From: Actinopolymorpha rutila
Lineage (GTDB): Bacteria > Actinomycetota > Actinomycetes > Propionibacteriales > Actinopolymorphaceae
DNA length: 64,000 nt
Direction: 5' to 3'
Assembly (NCBI RefSeq): GCF_013407855.1
Contig: NZ_JACBZH010000001.1
Location: 1,178,001-1,242,000 of the forward strand
Shown piece after piece: positions 25,375 through 34,359 of this stretch. Within the stretch, counting starts at the first letter, position 1, and each line of letters starts with the position of its first letter. Both the position numbers and the translations under genes were made by a program. The notes beneath the pieces are model-generated. The model had not been told where the DNA came from. It made no database searches and saw only the letters and a program-made list of their open reading frames with translations.

Positions 25375-26185
25375 CGCCCTCCGTCAGGCCCGAGCTCCCG
25401 GATTTCCCGAATCCGCGCCGCGTGAGCTCCTCGGCCATCGGGCGGAAGCGCACGCCGGTGACGAGGTGCACGCCGTCGAAGGCGCCGCTGTCCCGGATCC
25501 GCTCGACCTGTTCGCACGCCGCCTCGACGCCGGCCTGACGGTCCTGCCCGACCCGGCGGATCAGCTCCTCGGGGATGTCGAGGTCGGGGATGCTCGCCGC
25601 GAGCCGGCGGGCCATCGCCTCGCTGGAGAGCACAAGCACCCCGGCGTACACCGGGCAGTCCGGCCCGTGCGCCTCCCGCCAGCGCACCTGCTCGGCCACG
25701 TCGAAACCCACCTGCGCGAACACGAAGTCCGCCGCCCGCTTCCACGCCGGCAGCGGGCCCGGCCCGGCGGCGACGCCTGCGCGGAACCCGCCGGCCCGTA
25801 GCTCCGGCTCCTCGGCGAACCGCCGCACCTCCTCCAGCATGGCGCGCACCGTCAGGTCGCCGGTCCGGTTGCCGGAGGTGGGTTTGTCGCCGTACACGAA
25901 CACGAACCGCTCGACGCCGTACGCCGCGGCGGTGAGCAGGTCGCGGCGCAGGCCGAGCAGGTTGCGGTCCCGGGCGTTCAGGCAGGCCAGCCCGCGGCCG
26001 CCGGCGCGCTGGATCTCGTGCGCGACGGCGACGCTGGAGATCGTCGCCCGGCCGAGATGGTTGTCCGGCGCGAGGAACGCGTCGGCGACCGGACCCAGCA
26101 CATCTATCTGCCGGCGGACGTGGGCGAGGTCCGGCCGCGCGGGCGGCTCGACCTCGCAGACGACCTCGAACGCGGGAGCGGGCAT
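25307..26185 (-). CDS. Methylenetetrahydrofolate reductase-family protein
   Basis: 292 residues. FEVVCEVEPPARPD at the N-terminus corresponds to the E-x-x-PP start of MTHFR barrels, GRGLACLNARDRNLLGLRRDL contains the conserved RDRN segment, and VERFVFVYGDKPTSGN the folate/FAD region. ADFVFAQVGFDV and VYAGVLVLSS follow the family order. Such enzymes reduce methylene-THF with FAD or belong to related folate-dependent groups. It is more divergent than housekeeping MetF. The C-terminal tail (about 20 residues, Pro/Gly-rich) is encoded in the stretch overlapping the convergent nucleotidyltransferase gene, so a natural extension by stop-codon loss is possible. Confidence 0.78.
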   Translation of the reverse strand: MPAPAFEVVCEVEPPARPDLAHVRRQIDVLGPVADAFLAPDNHLGRATISSVAVAHEIQRAGGRGLACLNARDRNLLGLRRDLLTAAAYGVERFVFVYGDKPTSGNRTGDLTVRAMLEEVRRFAEEPELRAGGFRAGVAAGPGPLPAWKRAADFVFAQVGFDVAEQVRWREAHGPDCPVYAGVLVLSSEAMARRLAASIPDLDIPEELIRRVGQDRQAGVEAACEQVERIRDSGAFDGVHLVTGVRFRPMAEELTRRGFGKSGSSGLTEGVRAGRRPALPQDSGPGPGPAAR

Positions 26186-26269
26186 CCGCTCACCTTAGGC
26201 CCCCGCTCACCCTGGGCTCCCCGCCCGTGCCCACCGCCGGTGCTCGCCGCCCGGTGCCGGTTCCAGTGC

Positions 26270-29200
26270 TCAGCGATGGGCCAGGTGGTACGCCCGGACC
26301 AGCGTCTGGTCCACGCTGCCGCCCGCCCCGTCGTCGGCGGTGACCCGCAGCGACACCGAACCCGCACCCCGTACCCGGGGGTGGTGGTAGGTCGCGGTGA
26401 AGCCGGCGGCGTCGCCGTCACCCAGTGCGGGCCGCACGGTCGCCTGCCGCCAGGTCGCGCCCTCGTCGAAGGAGACCTGGACCGCGACCGACCGCACCGA
26501 CGGCGCGACGGACCCGAGCTGGTGTCCCACCCGAAGCCGGAGCGAGACGTCGCGGTCGTCGGCCGCGGTGTTGGTGAGGTCGAGCGCCGGTCGGTCGCTG
26601 CCCACCTCCACCACGCCGGTGTAGTCGACGTCGACCAGCGGCAGGACGTACTGGCCGCCGTTGCCGGCGGAGCGGAACGTCCAGGCCGAGCGGGTGTGGG
26701 TGGACAGGCCGAAGACCGTTCCGTCGTGTTCGACCTCGGTCTCCAGCCGGTAGCTCGACGCGGCGGCCGGCACCTGCGCCGAACCCCGCAACCCGAAGTC
26801 GCTGGAGGCGATCAGCGTGCCGTCCCGGTAGAGCCGGCTCTGGGAGGTCGCCGGCGCCAGCGACGGCGTCCAGTGCCCGGCCGAGTCGGTCCAGGGTGCG
26901 ACGTCGTAGGTCAGTGTGTCGCCGAACCGTGTGCTCGCCCGCCGCGCGCCGCTCAGTGTCAACTCGGAGTTGGCAGGTCCGGGGGAGAACGGCGCGGCCA
27001 GCCAGTCCTCGCCGGTGCGCTGTCCGGGCTGGTAGGCCGGCAGGTCCCGGGTGTACATCACGTCGCCGGGGTTGTCGTAGAGGTACTGCCAACTGGGCTG
27101 GACGCCCACGTCCGTGCGTGCCGTGACGTACTCGGTCCTGGTGTGGCCGAGCGCGGGCAGGTAGTCGGCCACCAGGGTCGATCCGCACCCACAGGCCGCG
27201 GCGACGAAGTTGTGCAGGCGCCAGCCGCGTTCGCCGGTGCCGGTGGTGTGCAGGCGTACGTCGACCTGCGCGACGTCGCCCGGGCGGACGGCGTAGGTGA
27301 GCTGCCGTGGGACCTGCCCCTGCTCCACGAAGGCGACGTCGTAGGAGTACGGCGCGACCGGCTCGCCCACGAACCGCACCGAAGCCGAGCCGCCACGCAG
27401 AGCGGCGACCAGCGCGTCACCGTCGGACTTCGGTGCCGCCAGCACCGGCACCGGGCCGCCGACGGCCGGCCAGAACACACCAGGCTCGGCCGAGGTGAGC
27501 AGGACCGCCCGCGCACCCTTCGCCACCACGGCGGAAACCTGGTCGGAGTACGGCAGGTCGGCGCTCTCCCGGACCACGGCGAGCCTGCCGCGCAGGTCGG
27601 CCCCGGCCAGGTCGTCCGGGCTCGCGGTTCCCGCGTCCGCGGCGGCCATCAGCGCCGTGCCGTCGATCGGCGGCCCGCCCTCCCAGACCGGGTGCAGGAC
27701 GCCGTTGCCCGGTGGGCGCGCGCCGCCGACGATCCGCGCGGTGAGCACTGACGGTCCGGCGTCGAAGGCGGTGGTCACCACGAACGGCGCGTCGTCCACC
27801 CGGTCGGTGCCGGCCACCGACACCTTCTCCGGTGAGCCGTCGCCGACCATGACGCCGAGGGCGTCGAAGCTGCGGTACGGCGTTCCGGGTGTGCCCCGCC
27901 ACCACGACAGCGCCAGCGACCGGACGGTCGACGCTCGTGGCGTGGCCAGTCGCACCGGCTCGGCCTTGCGGGCGTCGAGGACGATCGCGAAGTTCGGCGC
28001 GTACGCGTGTACCCGCGGGATGCTGACGACGCTGTGCTCCTCGACGTACCGCCCGGACTCGTCGAAGGTGAGGATGTCGGCCCAGAGGTTGTAGTCACCC
28101 TCGGGCACCCGCCGAAGCTGCTCGGTCTCGCCCGGGTCGAGGTAGAAGTAGTCGGGGTAGTAGCGCCCGTCGAAGTCCTCCTTGCGGTACGGCGCCATCC
28201 GCAGCGTGGCGTAGGCCGGACGTCCGTGCCGGTCCAGCGCCTTCACCGAGATGTCCACCGTGTCGTCCTGCTTGTAGAAGCCGACGGTGGTACGAATCGT
28301 CAGGTCGGCGCCGTCGGGGTCCGCCGCGGCGGTGGCGACCACCCCGCCGGTGTAGGTGCTCGCCTCGATCGTGCGGGCGTCCACGGTCGCGGTGGCCTGG
28401 CCGGACCCACCGGCCGGCAGGGTCAGCTGCGCCGGCGTGACGGTGAGGCCGGAGGCGTCGGCAGGCTGCCCTCGCTGGTCGGTCAGCGTGGTGGACAGGT
28501 GCAGGGTGACCGGCCCCTTGCCGTCGTTGCGGTATGTCAAGGTCTTCTTGACGACCATCGCCGACTCGTCGTACGGCCGGGCGAAGTAGCCCGCGTCGAA
28601 GGTGCCCTGGTCGACCCGGACCTGCTGCCGGGTGGCGCGGTCGACGTCGATCCGGCCGGCACCCTGGTCGACGACCGTCGCGCCGTTGACACGTACGGCC
28701 GTCGATGTCAAGGCGGCCTTGACATCGGCCGGCGTCCAGCCGGGATGCTCCTGCAGCAACAGTGCGGCGGCCCCGGCGACGTGCGGCGTCGCCATCGAGG
28801 TGCCGGTCATCGTGGTGTACGGCCCGCCGTCGCCGGTGCCGGCGGCCTGCGCGGCGGTGATGCTCACACCTGGCGCGACCACCTCCGGCTTGACCGCGGT
28901 GTCGCCGAGCCGTCCCCGGCGTGAGCCGGTGTACATCCGGTCCTGCTTGGACACGGCGCCGACGGTGAGCGCGTCGTCGGCCGCACCGGGCGAGGTCACG
29001 AACTTGCTGTCCGGTTGGTACGGGTTGAAGTTGCCCGCCGCGACCACGAACAACGTGCCGTACCTGCCGGACAGGTCGTCCAGCGCCTGGCTCACCGGGT
29101 CGTCGCCGCGGGACGGATCGCCACCCAGGCTGAGGTTCACGATGTCGGCGCCCTCGCTCGCCGCCCACTGCATGCCCTCGATCACCTGCGACATCGAGCC

Positions 29201-30196
29201 GGAGCCGTCGTCGCCGAGCACCTTGCCCACCAGCAGGTGAGCGCCGGGCGCGACGCCGCGGTAGCGGCCGTCCGAGGCGGCACCCGACCCGAGCACGGTG
29301 GACGCGACGTGGGTACCGTGCCCGGCCCCGTCGACGACGTTGCCCTTTCCGCTGAAGTCGCGGGTCGCCTCGATCCGTCCGGCGAAGTCGGGATGGGTGG
29401 CGTCGATGCCGGTGTCGAGGACCGCCACTTCGACGCCCGAGCCGTCAAGGCCGCGTTGCCAGGCCGCCGGTGCGCCGATCTGCGGGACGCTCTGGTCCAG
29501 GCTCGCCCGCACCTTCGCGTCCAGCCACACCCTGCGGACGCCGCCGGTCAGCGCGGTGGCCGCGCCTGTGGGGCCAGGACGCCGGGCGTTCGCGGGAGCT
29601 CCGGTGAGTCCGGACCAGAAGCCCGCGGCGTCCTGCTTGCGTACGGACACCGCACCGGCGTGGGCCGCGTCCAGCCGGGCCGTCGACCTGGCCGCCGACG
29701 GCGTGGCCGCCCGCGACAACGCGGTCGCGGTGGGATAGCTGAGGATCAGCGGCAGCGCGGACGCGTGCGCGTCGTCGTAGCCCTGGCGCACCAGAGCGGA
29801 GACGTCGAACAAGGCCGGGTCCAGCCGCCCGGTGCCGACCAGCGGCCGGGCGGCCTCGGGAACGAAGTGGGCGTCACCGGCCGGGTCGGTGTAGGAGTGG
29901 TAGCCCGCCGCGCCGCCCGCTGCACCGCCCGTCGCCGGGCGTACGAGCGTCGCGGTGTCCTGCCCGCGTGCGGTGTCCAGGCGTACGACGTCACCGGTGA
30001 CCAGGGTGACCACCGCCGACGGGGACCGCGGGCCGGCACCCGCGCCGGCTTCGCCGCCACCGCCGGCCTGGCCACCACCGCCGGAGTTCGGCGGCGCCGC
30101 ACCGGCGACGGCGGGGGAGAGCAGAACGCCGGGAGAGAGCAGGGTGGTGAGAAGTGCGCACACCGCGACCAGGGCGGCGGACACGCGAGTACGCAT
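26270..30196 (-). CDS. Large secreted subtilisin-like serine protease (S8)
   Basis: 1308 residues from the ATG at 30196; the frame is open upstream but the signal peptide starts here (MRTRVSAALVAVCALLTTLL, cleavage after an Ala-rich AVAGAAPP). A pro-region follows, then the S8 triad: Asp in AVLDTGIDATHPD (about 260), His in GHGTHVAS (about 297) and Ser in TGTSMATPHVAGAAALL (about 467), with the oxyanion Asn in VVAAGNFNPYQPD. The remaining 800 residues are beta-rich extracellular modules, including a PA-like segment (VVAKGARAVLLTS). It should act outside the cell as a broad or surface-associated protease. No membrane anchor or LPXTG motif is seen at the C-terminus. Confidence 0.92.
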   Translation of the reverse strand: MRTRVSAALVAVCALLTTLLSPGVLLSPAVAGAAPPNSGGGGQAGGGGEAGAGAGPRSPSAVVTLVTGDVVRLDTARGQDTATLVRPATGGAAGGAAGYHSYTDPAGDAHFVPEAARPLVGTGRLDPALFDVSALVRQGYDDAHASALPLILSYPTATALSRAATPSAARSTARLDAAHAGAVSVRKQDAAGFWSGLTGAPANARRPGPTGAATALTGGVRRVWLDAKVRASLDQSVPQIGAPAAWQRGLDGSGVEVAVLDTGIDATHPDFAGRIEATRDFSGKGNVVDGAGHGTHVASTVLGSGAASDGRYRGVAPGAHLLVGKVLGDDGSGSMSQVIEGMQWAASEGADIVNLSLGGDPSRGDDPVSQALDDLSGRYGTLFVVAAGNFNPYQPDSKFVTSPGAADDALTVGAVSKQDRMYTGSRRGRLGDTAVKPEVVAPGVSITAAQAAGTGDGGPYTTMTGTSMATPHVAGAAALLLQEHPGWTPADVKAALTSTAVRVNGATVVDQGAGRIDVDRATRQQVRVDQGTFDAGYFARPYDESAMVVKKTLTYRNDGKGPVTLHLSTTLTDQRGQPADASGLTVTPAQLTLPAGGSGQATATVDARTIEASTYTGGVVATAAADPDGADLTIRTTVGFYKQDDTVDISVKALDRHGRPAYATLRMAPYRKEDFDGRYYPDYFYLDPGETEQLRRVPEGDYNLWADILTFDESGRYVEEHSVVSIPRVHAYAPNFAIVLDARKAEPVRLATPRASTVRSLALSWWRGTPGTPYRSFDALGVMVGDGSPEKVSVAGTDRVDDAPFVVTTAFDAGPSVLTARIVGGARPPGNGVLHPVWEGGPPIDGTALMAAADAGTASPDDLAGADLRGRLAVVRESADLPYSDQVSAVVAKGARAVLLTSAEPGVFWPAVGGPVPVLAAPKSDGDALVAALRGGSASVRFVGEPVAPYSYDVAFVEQGQVPRQLTYAVRPGDVAQVDVRLHTTGTGERGWRLHNFVAAACGCGSTLVADYLPALGHTRTEYVTARTDVGVQPSWQYLYDNPGDVMYTRDLPAYQPGQRTGEDWLAAPFSPGPANSELTLSGARRASTRFGDTLTYDVAPWTDSAGHWTPSLAPATSQSRLYRDGTLIASSDFGLRGSAQVPAAASSYRLETEVEHDGTVFGLSTHTRSAWTFRSAGNGGQYVLPLVDVDYTGVVEVGSDRPALDLTNTAADDRDVSLRLRVGHQLGSVAPSVRSVAVQVSFDEGATWRQATVRPALGDGDAAGFTATYHHPRVRGAGSVSLRVTADDGAGGSVDQTLVRAYHLAHR

Positions 30197-30551
30197 GGAG
30201 GCTCCCGGAGACGTCGACGTCCCGCCGGAAACCGCGTCGCGATCCGACCGGGCCGCGACCCCCCGAGACCGGCCGGCGGTCCGGTCAACGGGGAGTATGG
30301 CCGCGCTCACCCGCAGTCGTAAACCGTGCGGCGGCAGGCTGGCACATTTCAGCCACGCGGCACCTCGCGAGGCTCCGTCGGGCGCCTGCCGCCAACGCCA
30401 CAACGGGATCGGCCGCTGGCGAGCTCCGGACACCCCGTGCGGGGGCGGTTCTCACATGCTGAACGTGCAGGGGGGCGGCGTTGCCCTGCGTGACCGCGCG
30501 CCATACCGTCGAGCCCTCGCTTTTGGGCTCGCACAGGAGGAGCTGACGCCC
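30197..30551. other. Divergent spacer between subtilase and ThuA genes
   Basis: 355 bp with no convincing gene. The right part holds the thuA-side promoter (30481-30509). A 6-bp hairpin, GAGCCC (30511-30516) with GGGCTC (30525-30530), lies immediately before the AGGAGG ribosome-binding site. The subtilase promoter was not identified. Confidence 0.5.
30481..30509 (+). promoter_or_regulatory. Candidate promoter of the ThuA/Gfo-Idh pair
   Basis: TTGCCC (30481-30486) and TACCGT (30504-30509) are separated by exactly 17 bases. The predicted start would place the small GAGCCC/GGGCTC hairpin at the very 5' end of the message, next to the ribosome-binding site. Confidence 0.6.
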
Positions 30552-31232
30552 GTGACAACATCGCAGGGTCCCGCCGGATCGCGCCGCGCGCTGGTCGTTC
30601 GCGGAGGCTGGGATGGCCACGTGCCCGTGGAGGCAACCGACCGCTTCGTCCCGTTCCTGCGGGAGAGCGGTTACACCGTGGAGGTCTCCGACACCCTGGA
30701 CTCCTACCTCGACGCCGACCTGCTCGCCTCGACTGACCTGGTCGTGCAGTGCTGGACCATGGGTCAGATCACCCCCGAGCAGAGCAAGGGCCTGGACACG
30801 GCCGTGCGATCGGGCACCGGGCTCGCCGGCTGGCACGGCGGCATCGCCGACGCCTTCCGCGCCGACCTCGAGTACAACTTCATGGTGGGCGGGCAGTTCA
30901 TCTGCCACCCGGGCGGCTTCGTCGACTACGACGTCAAGGTGCTTCCCGAGCGCGCCGACCACCCGATCGTCGCGGGTGTCGACCGGTTCGCCGTGCACAC
31001 CGAGCAGTACTACGTACACGCGGACCCGAGCATCGACGTGCTCGCGTCCACGACCTTCGCCGCGCACCCGGACTACCCCTGGATCGACGGCGCGACCATG
31101 CCGGCCGTGTGGACCAAGCCCTGGGGTTCGGGCCGGGTCTTCGTCTGTACGGTCGGTCACAAGCTTGACGACCTCGACACCCCCGAGGTCCGCACGATCA
31201 TCGAGAGAGGATTGCTATGGGCGAGCCGCTGA
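30552..31232 (+). CDS. ThuA-domain protein (trehalose-utilisation type)
   Basis: 226 residues from the GTG at 30552, preceded by AGGAGG. The glutamine-amidotransferase-like ThuA fold is recognisable: RALVVRGGWDGHVPVEATD, SGTGLAGWHGGIADAFRA, FMVGGQFICHPGG and VHTEQYYVHADP, ending TVGHKLDDLDTPEVRTIIERGLLWA. In Sinorhizobium ThuA works with a Gfo/Idh partner (ThuB) on 3-keto disaccharides. Here too a Gfo/Idh gene follows, overlapping by 16 bp. The pair therefore probably handles 3-keto-glycosides; trehalose itself is not proven. Confidence 0.87.
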   Translation: MTTSQGPAGSRRALVVRGGWDGHVPVEATDRFVPFLRESGYTVEVSDTLDSYLDADLLASTDLVVQCWTMGQITPEQSKGLDTAVRSGTGLAGWHGGIADAFRADLEYNFMVGGQFICHPGGFVDYDVKVLPERADHPIVAGVDRFAVHTEQYYVHADPSIDVLASTTFAAHPDYPWIDGATMPAVWTKPWGSGRVFVCTVGHKLDDLDTPEVRTIIERGLLWASR

Positions 31233-32317
31233 AGGTTGGCGTCGTCGGCACCGGCACGATCAGCAGGACGTACTTCGAGCACCTGGCGAAGCTGCCGGGC
31301 ACCGAGGTCGTGGCCGCCGCCGACCTGGACATCTCGCGGGCCAAGGCCGCCGGCGAAAAGTACGGCGTGCGGGCGCTGACACCCGACGAGCTGTACGCCG
31401 ACGACGAGGTGGAGGCCGTTCTCAACCTCACCATCCCGGCCGCGCACGCCTCGGTGGCGCTGGCCGCGCTCGGTGCGGGCAAGCACGTCTACGGCGAGAA
31501 GCCGCTGGCCGCCACCCGGCAGGAGGCCCGGCCGCTGCTCGACGTCGCCGCCCAGGCCGGCCTGCGGATCGGCTGCGCGCCCGACACCGTGCTCGGCACC
31601 GGTACGCAGACCGCCCGGGCCCTGCTCGACCGCGGCGACATCGGTGCGCCGACCGCGGCGACCGCGTTCTTCGTCAGCCCCGGCCCCGAGCCGTGGCACC
31701 CGGACCCGGAGTTCTACTACAAGCCGGGCGGCGGCCCCCTGCTCGACATGGGCCCCTACTACCTCAGTGCGTTGATCAACCTGCTCGGGCCGATCGCCCG
31801 GGTGACCGGGCGGGTCGGCCGGGCCAAGCAGGAACGCACCGTCGGCAGCGGGCCGAAGGAGGGTACGACGTTCTCCGTCGAGGTGGACACGCACGTGACC
31901 GGCGTCCTCGAGCACGAGTCCGGAGTCCTCACCTCGATCGTCACCAGCTTCGACGTGTGGGGCGCCAAGCTGCCCCGCATCGAGGTCTACGGCAGCGAAG
32001 GCTCGCTGTCCGTGCCCGACCCGAACGGCTTCGCCGGTGACGTCGAGGTGTTCAAGCCGGGCAGCCGCGAGTGGTCGGCGGCGAAGGTGGCCGGTGGGTA
32101 CGCCGACTCCGGTCGTGGTTACGGCCTGGGCGACATGGCGCGGGCGATCCGCGACGGTGGCCCGCACCGGGCCAGCGGCGAGCTCGCCTTCCACGTGCTC
32201 GACGTGATGGAGTCGCTGCTGGAGTCCGGCGCCCAGGGCGGCGCTCCGGTCGAGGTGGACAGCACGGTGGAGCGGCCGGCGGCCGTACCAGAGGGTGCGA
32301 CCCCCGACGTGGCCTGA
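31217..32317 (+). CDS. Gfo/Idh/MocA-family oxidoreductase (ThuB-like partner)
   Basis: 366 residues. The Rossmann fold starts VGVVGTGTISRTYFEHL, with EKPLAATRQEARPLLD near residue 95 and the catalytic-helix region GGGPLLDMGPYYLSALINLLG near residue 172. It overlaps the ThuA gene and has GAGAGAGG before the ATG at 31217. By analogy with ThuB it would oxidise a glycoside to its 3-keto form with NAD(P). A strong terminator 34 bp after the stop ends the two-gene operon. Confidence 0.88.
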   Translation: MGEPLKVGVVGTGTISRTYFEHLAKLPGTEVVAAADLDISRAKAAGEKYGVRALTPDELYADDEVEAVLNLTIPAAHASVALAALGAGKHVYGEKPLAATRQEARPLLDVAAQAGLRIGCAPDTVLGTGTQTARALLDRGDIGAPTAATAFFVSPGPEPWHPDPEFYYKPGGGPLLDMGPYYLSALINLLGPIARVTGRVGRAKQERTVGSGPKEGTTFSVEVDTHVTGVLEHESGVLTSIVTSFDVWGAKLPRIEVYGSEGSLSVPDPNGFAGDVEVFKPGSREWSAAKVAGGYADSGRGYGLGDMARAIRDGGPHRASGELAFHVLDVMESLLESGAQGGAPVEVDSTVERPAAVPEGATPDVA

Positions 32318-32350
32318 GACGTGGCCTGAAGCGTTCGACGCACGACGTCA

Positions 32351-32388
32351 CGAACGGCCCCCACACCGCACGGTGTGGGGGCCGTTCG
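32351..32388 (+). terminator. Strong hairpin terminator after ThuA/Gfo-Idh operon
   Basis: CGAACGGCCCCCACACCG is followed after two bases by its exact reverse complement, giving a stem of about 17 bp with a GCAC loop, then GCTTTCC. This is one of the strongest hairpins in the window. Confidence 0.8.
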
Positions 32389-32606
32389 CTTTCCGGTGTC
32401 CGTTTCCGGAAGTGGATGGGCCACTGATTTCACGGCGGTTACGCGTCAAGGTCACCGGGCGTGAAACGGCAGTCATCGGACGGTGTCGGCGTAGCGTGGT
32501 CGGCGTTACCTGTAGGAAACGAACGCAATGTCACAACGCGAGTTGGGCTGCTCACGAAGCGTTTATTGATAGCGGGAAGTAGTCGGGAACAGCGTGCGTC
32601 CGACCG

Positions 32607-32635
32607 TTGACTAGGCGGGGCCGCCCCCGTACCTT
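32607..32635 (+). promoter_or_regulatory. Promoter of the small LuxR-type gene
   Basis: TTGACT (32607-32612), a 17-base G/C-only spacer core and TACCTT (32630-32635) form a good vegetative promoter. The message would begin near 32642, so an apparent in-frame GTG at 32638 cannot be the start. Confidence 0.65.
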
Positions 32636-32724
32636 AGGTGGACATTGAAACGACTCAGGCCGCTTCTTTTAACACGGGGTTAACGCGAACGCAGGGTACG
32701 GGGTCAACGCGAAGGCGGATGGGC

Positions 32725-33078
32725 ATGTCAGATCTCAGCCATGGCGTAGTGAGGGCTCTTCGACCGGCTGGTGTCGCCAATGAGGGCATCTACAGTGCGC
32801 CAGCTGTCACCACGACGCATCACAATGTTCCCAGTCATGTTCCGAGTCACGTTCCAAGTCACGTCACGACGACGACCGACCTAAGGCGCCGCGTGACCGA
32901 CGACGAGATCAGGCTCCTGGCACTGCTGGCCGACGGGCTTCCGGTGGAAGCCATCGCGCGTCGGCTAGCGCTTTCCGATCGGACGGTGCGCCGGCGTTCG
33001 CGGGCGCTCTGCGACCGACTCGGTGCTCGGGCGCCAATTCAGGTCGTCGCTTGGGCCGCGAGGAACGGGCTGATCTAA
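32725..33078 (+). CDS. Small LuxR-type helix-turn-helix protein
   Basis: About 117 residues if translated from the ATG at 32725 (GAAGG nine bases upstream); the ATG at 32719 is the alternative. The C-terminal 65 residues are a GerE/LuxR HTH: VTDDEIRLLALLADGLPVEA, IARRLALSDRTVRRRSRALC and APIQVVAWAARNGLI. The N-terminal part has no receiver or sensor domain. It contains three PSHV-type repeats and a Thr run, so it is a free-standing DNA-binding protein with a flexible tail. The gene is monocistronic, framed by its own promoter and a very strong terminator. Its target is unknown. Confidence 0.8.
   Translation: MSDLSHGVVRALRPAGVANEGIYSAPAVTTTHHNVPSHVPSHVPSHVTTTTDLRRRVTDDEIRLLALLADGLPVEAIARRLALSDRTVRRRSRALCDRLGARAPIQVVAWAARNGLI
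32827..32862 (+). repeat. Three 12-bp coding repeats (VPSH) in the LuxR-type gene
   Basis: Three successive 12-base units of the form GTTCCNAGTCAY encode VPSH three times, followed by Val and a Thr run. Synonymous differences between units suggest an old duplication under protein-level selection, or drift. Confidence 0.8.
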
Positions 33079-33170
33079 GAACCCCCAGCAGGGTTCGAAG
33101 CAGCCTTCCCCCGCGCCGGTGAGTCGCAGCGCAACGAAGCGCTCGGCCTGTCGGTCGCCTACTGAACCTC

Positions 33171-33214
33171 CCGTTGGGCGGGTGTCGTACCGGCACCCGC
33201 CCAACGGCTTTTTT
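33171..33214 (+). terminator. Rho-independent terminator after LuxR-type gene
   Basis: CCGTTGGGCGGGTG (33171-33184) pairs perfectly with CACCCGCCCAACGG (33194-33207), followed by CTTTTTT. A textbook intrinsic terminator, rare in quality for such a GC-rich genome. Confidence 0.88.
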
Positions 33215-33367
33215 GTGGGCGGAGCCTGTGGGTGGAGCTCGTGCTCGGAGAGCGGTTTCCAGAATGGTGGACGGTGGATGTGGGATCGTTACCAGCTTGT
33301 GATCGGCGTGGTGAGCCGAGAATCCGGCGGGAATTACCACCGAGCGTGACGAAAAGTGCAACGCGAA

Positions 33368-33395
33368 CGCCCGGCCGAATGGTCTCGGCCGGGCG
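33368..33395 (-). terminator. Hairpin after the second ABC importer operon
   Basis: CGCCCGGCCGA (33368-33378) and TCGGCCGGGCG (33385-33395) form an 11-bp stem with a 6-base loop, 77 bp beyond the stop at 33472. On the minus strand CTTTTCG follows some distance after. The 393-bp spacer 33079-33471 otherwise holds only the LuxR-gene terminator and no gene. Confidence 0.55.
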
Positions 33396-33471
33396 GTCGT
33401 GGTTCCTGCTGGGGTTCTGGCTCTTCAGTTTGTGGCAGGTTCGGGTTGACGAGGCTCGACGCCGGCCGCGG

Positions 33472-34344
33472 TCAGCCCTTGACGCCGGTGAGGGTGATGC
33501 CCTGGATGAACGTGCGCTGGGCGAAGAAGAACACCACGATCACCGGGATCACCACCACCGTGCTGGCCGCCATCAGCGGACCGAACTGCGAGCTGTACTC
33601 GCTGCTGAAGAAGGTCAGTCCGAGCGAGAGCGTGTAGTGGTCGGCGTTGCTGAGGTAGATCAGCGGGCCCAGGAGGTCGTTCCAGGACGTGAGGAACTGG
33701 AACAACGCCACCGCTGCCAAGGCGGGCTTGGCGAGCGGCAGGATGATCCGCCAGTAGATGACCAGCTCGTTGGCGCCGTCCATGCGGGCCGACTCCGACA
33801 TCTCCTTCGGGATGCTCATGAAGAACTGCCGGAGCAGGAAGATGTAGAACGGCACGCCGAAGAAGTGCGGAACGATCAACGGTAGATAGGTGTCGGTCCA
33901 CCCGATCGCACGGAACATCGTGAACAGCGGCACCATCGTGACGTAGAACGGGATCATCATCGTGGAGAGGATCACCACGAACAACGGTGTGCGCCACCGC
34001 CACTCGATCCGCGACAGCCCGTACGCCACGAACGAGCTCGACAGCGCCGCGCCGAGCATGGAGAACGCGCAGATCACCAGCGTGTTGAACAGGTAGCGGG
34101 CGAACGGGAACACCTGCAGCCCGGCGATGTAGTTCTCCATCGTCAGCGTCTTGGGAAACCACACCACCGGAAAGGCGTTCAGGTCGACGCCGGTCTTCAG
34201 TGAGCCGGAGACCATCCAGAAGAACGGCACCATGAAGATCACGCTGACCACGATCAGGAGCGCGTGCGCGACGATCTTCTCGGCGAGCTTGTTCCACCCT
34301 GTGCCGCGTTGAGCGGGGAGGGCGGTGCGTTGTGCGACAGCCAT
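33472..34344 (-). CDS. ABC sugar transporter permease (MalG/CUT1 type)
   Basis: 290 residues with six membrane segments, starting ALLIVVSVIFMVPFFWMVSG near residue 28. The cytoplasmic loop EMSESARMDGANELVIYWR followed by IILPLAKPA is the EAA motif that docks to the ATPase. It is the last gene of the second CUT1 importer operon, 15 bp after the MalF-type gene. No ATPase is encoded here. Position next to rhamnose and glycoside-processing genes suggests a plant oligosaccharide as the cargo. Confidence 0.92.
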   Translation of the reverse strand: MAVAQRTALPAQRGTGWNKLAEKIVAHALLIVVSVIFMVPFFWMVSGSLKTGVDLNAFPVVWFPKTLTMENYIAGLQVFPFARYLFNTLVICAFSMLGAALSSSFVAYGLSRIEWRWRTPLFVVILSTMMIPFYVTMVPLFTMFRAIGWTDTYLPLIVPHFFGVPFYIFLLRQFFMSIPKEMSESARMDGANELVIYWRIILPLAKPALAAVALFQFLTSWNDLLGPLIYLSNADHYTLSLGLTFFSSEYSSQFGPLMAASTVVVIPVIVVFFFAQRTFIQGITLTGVKG

Positions 34345-34359
34345 CTTCTCCAGGCCCTC

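Noticed and set aside
26018-30322. Very long plus-strand open frames (577 and 435 residues) opposite the subtilase
   Set aside because: They are antisense frames of a gene with clear protease domains; their composition lacks any protein-like pattern.
30197-30433. An N-terminal extension of the subtilase by 79 residues
   Set aside because: The signal peptide begins at the ATG at 30196. A secreted protein would not carry a long Arg-rich leader before it.
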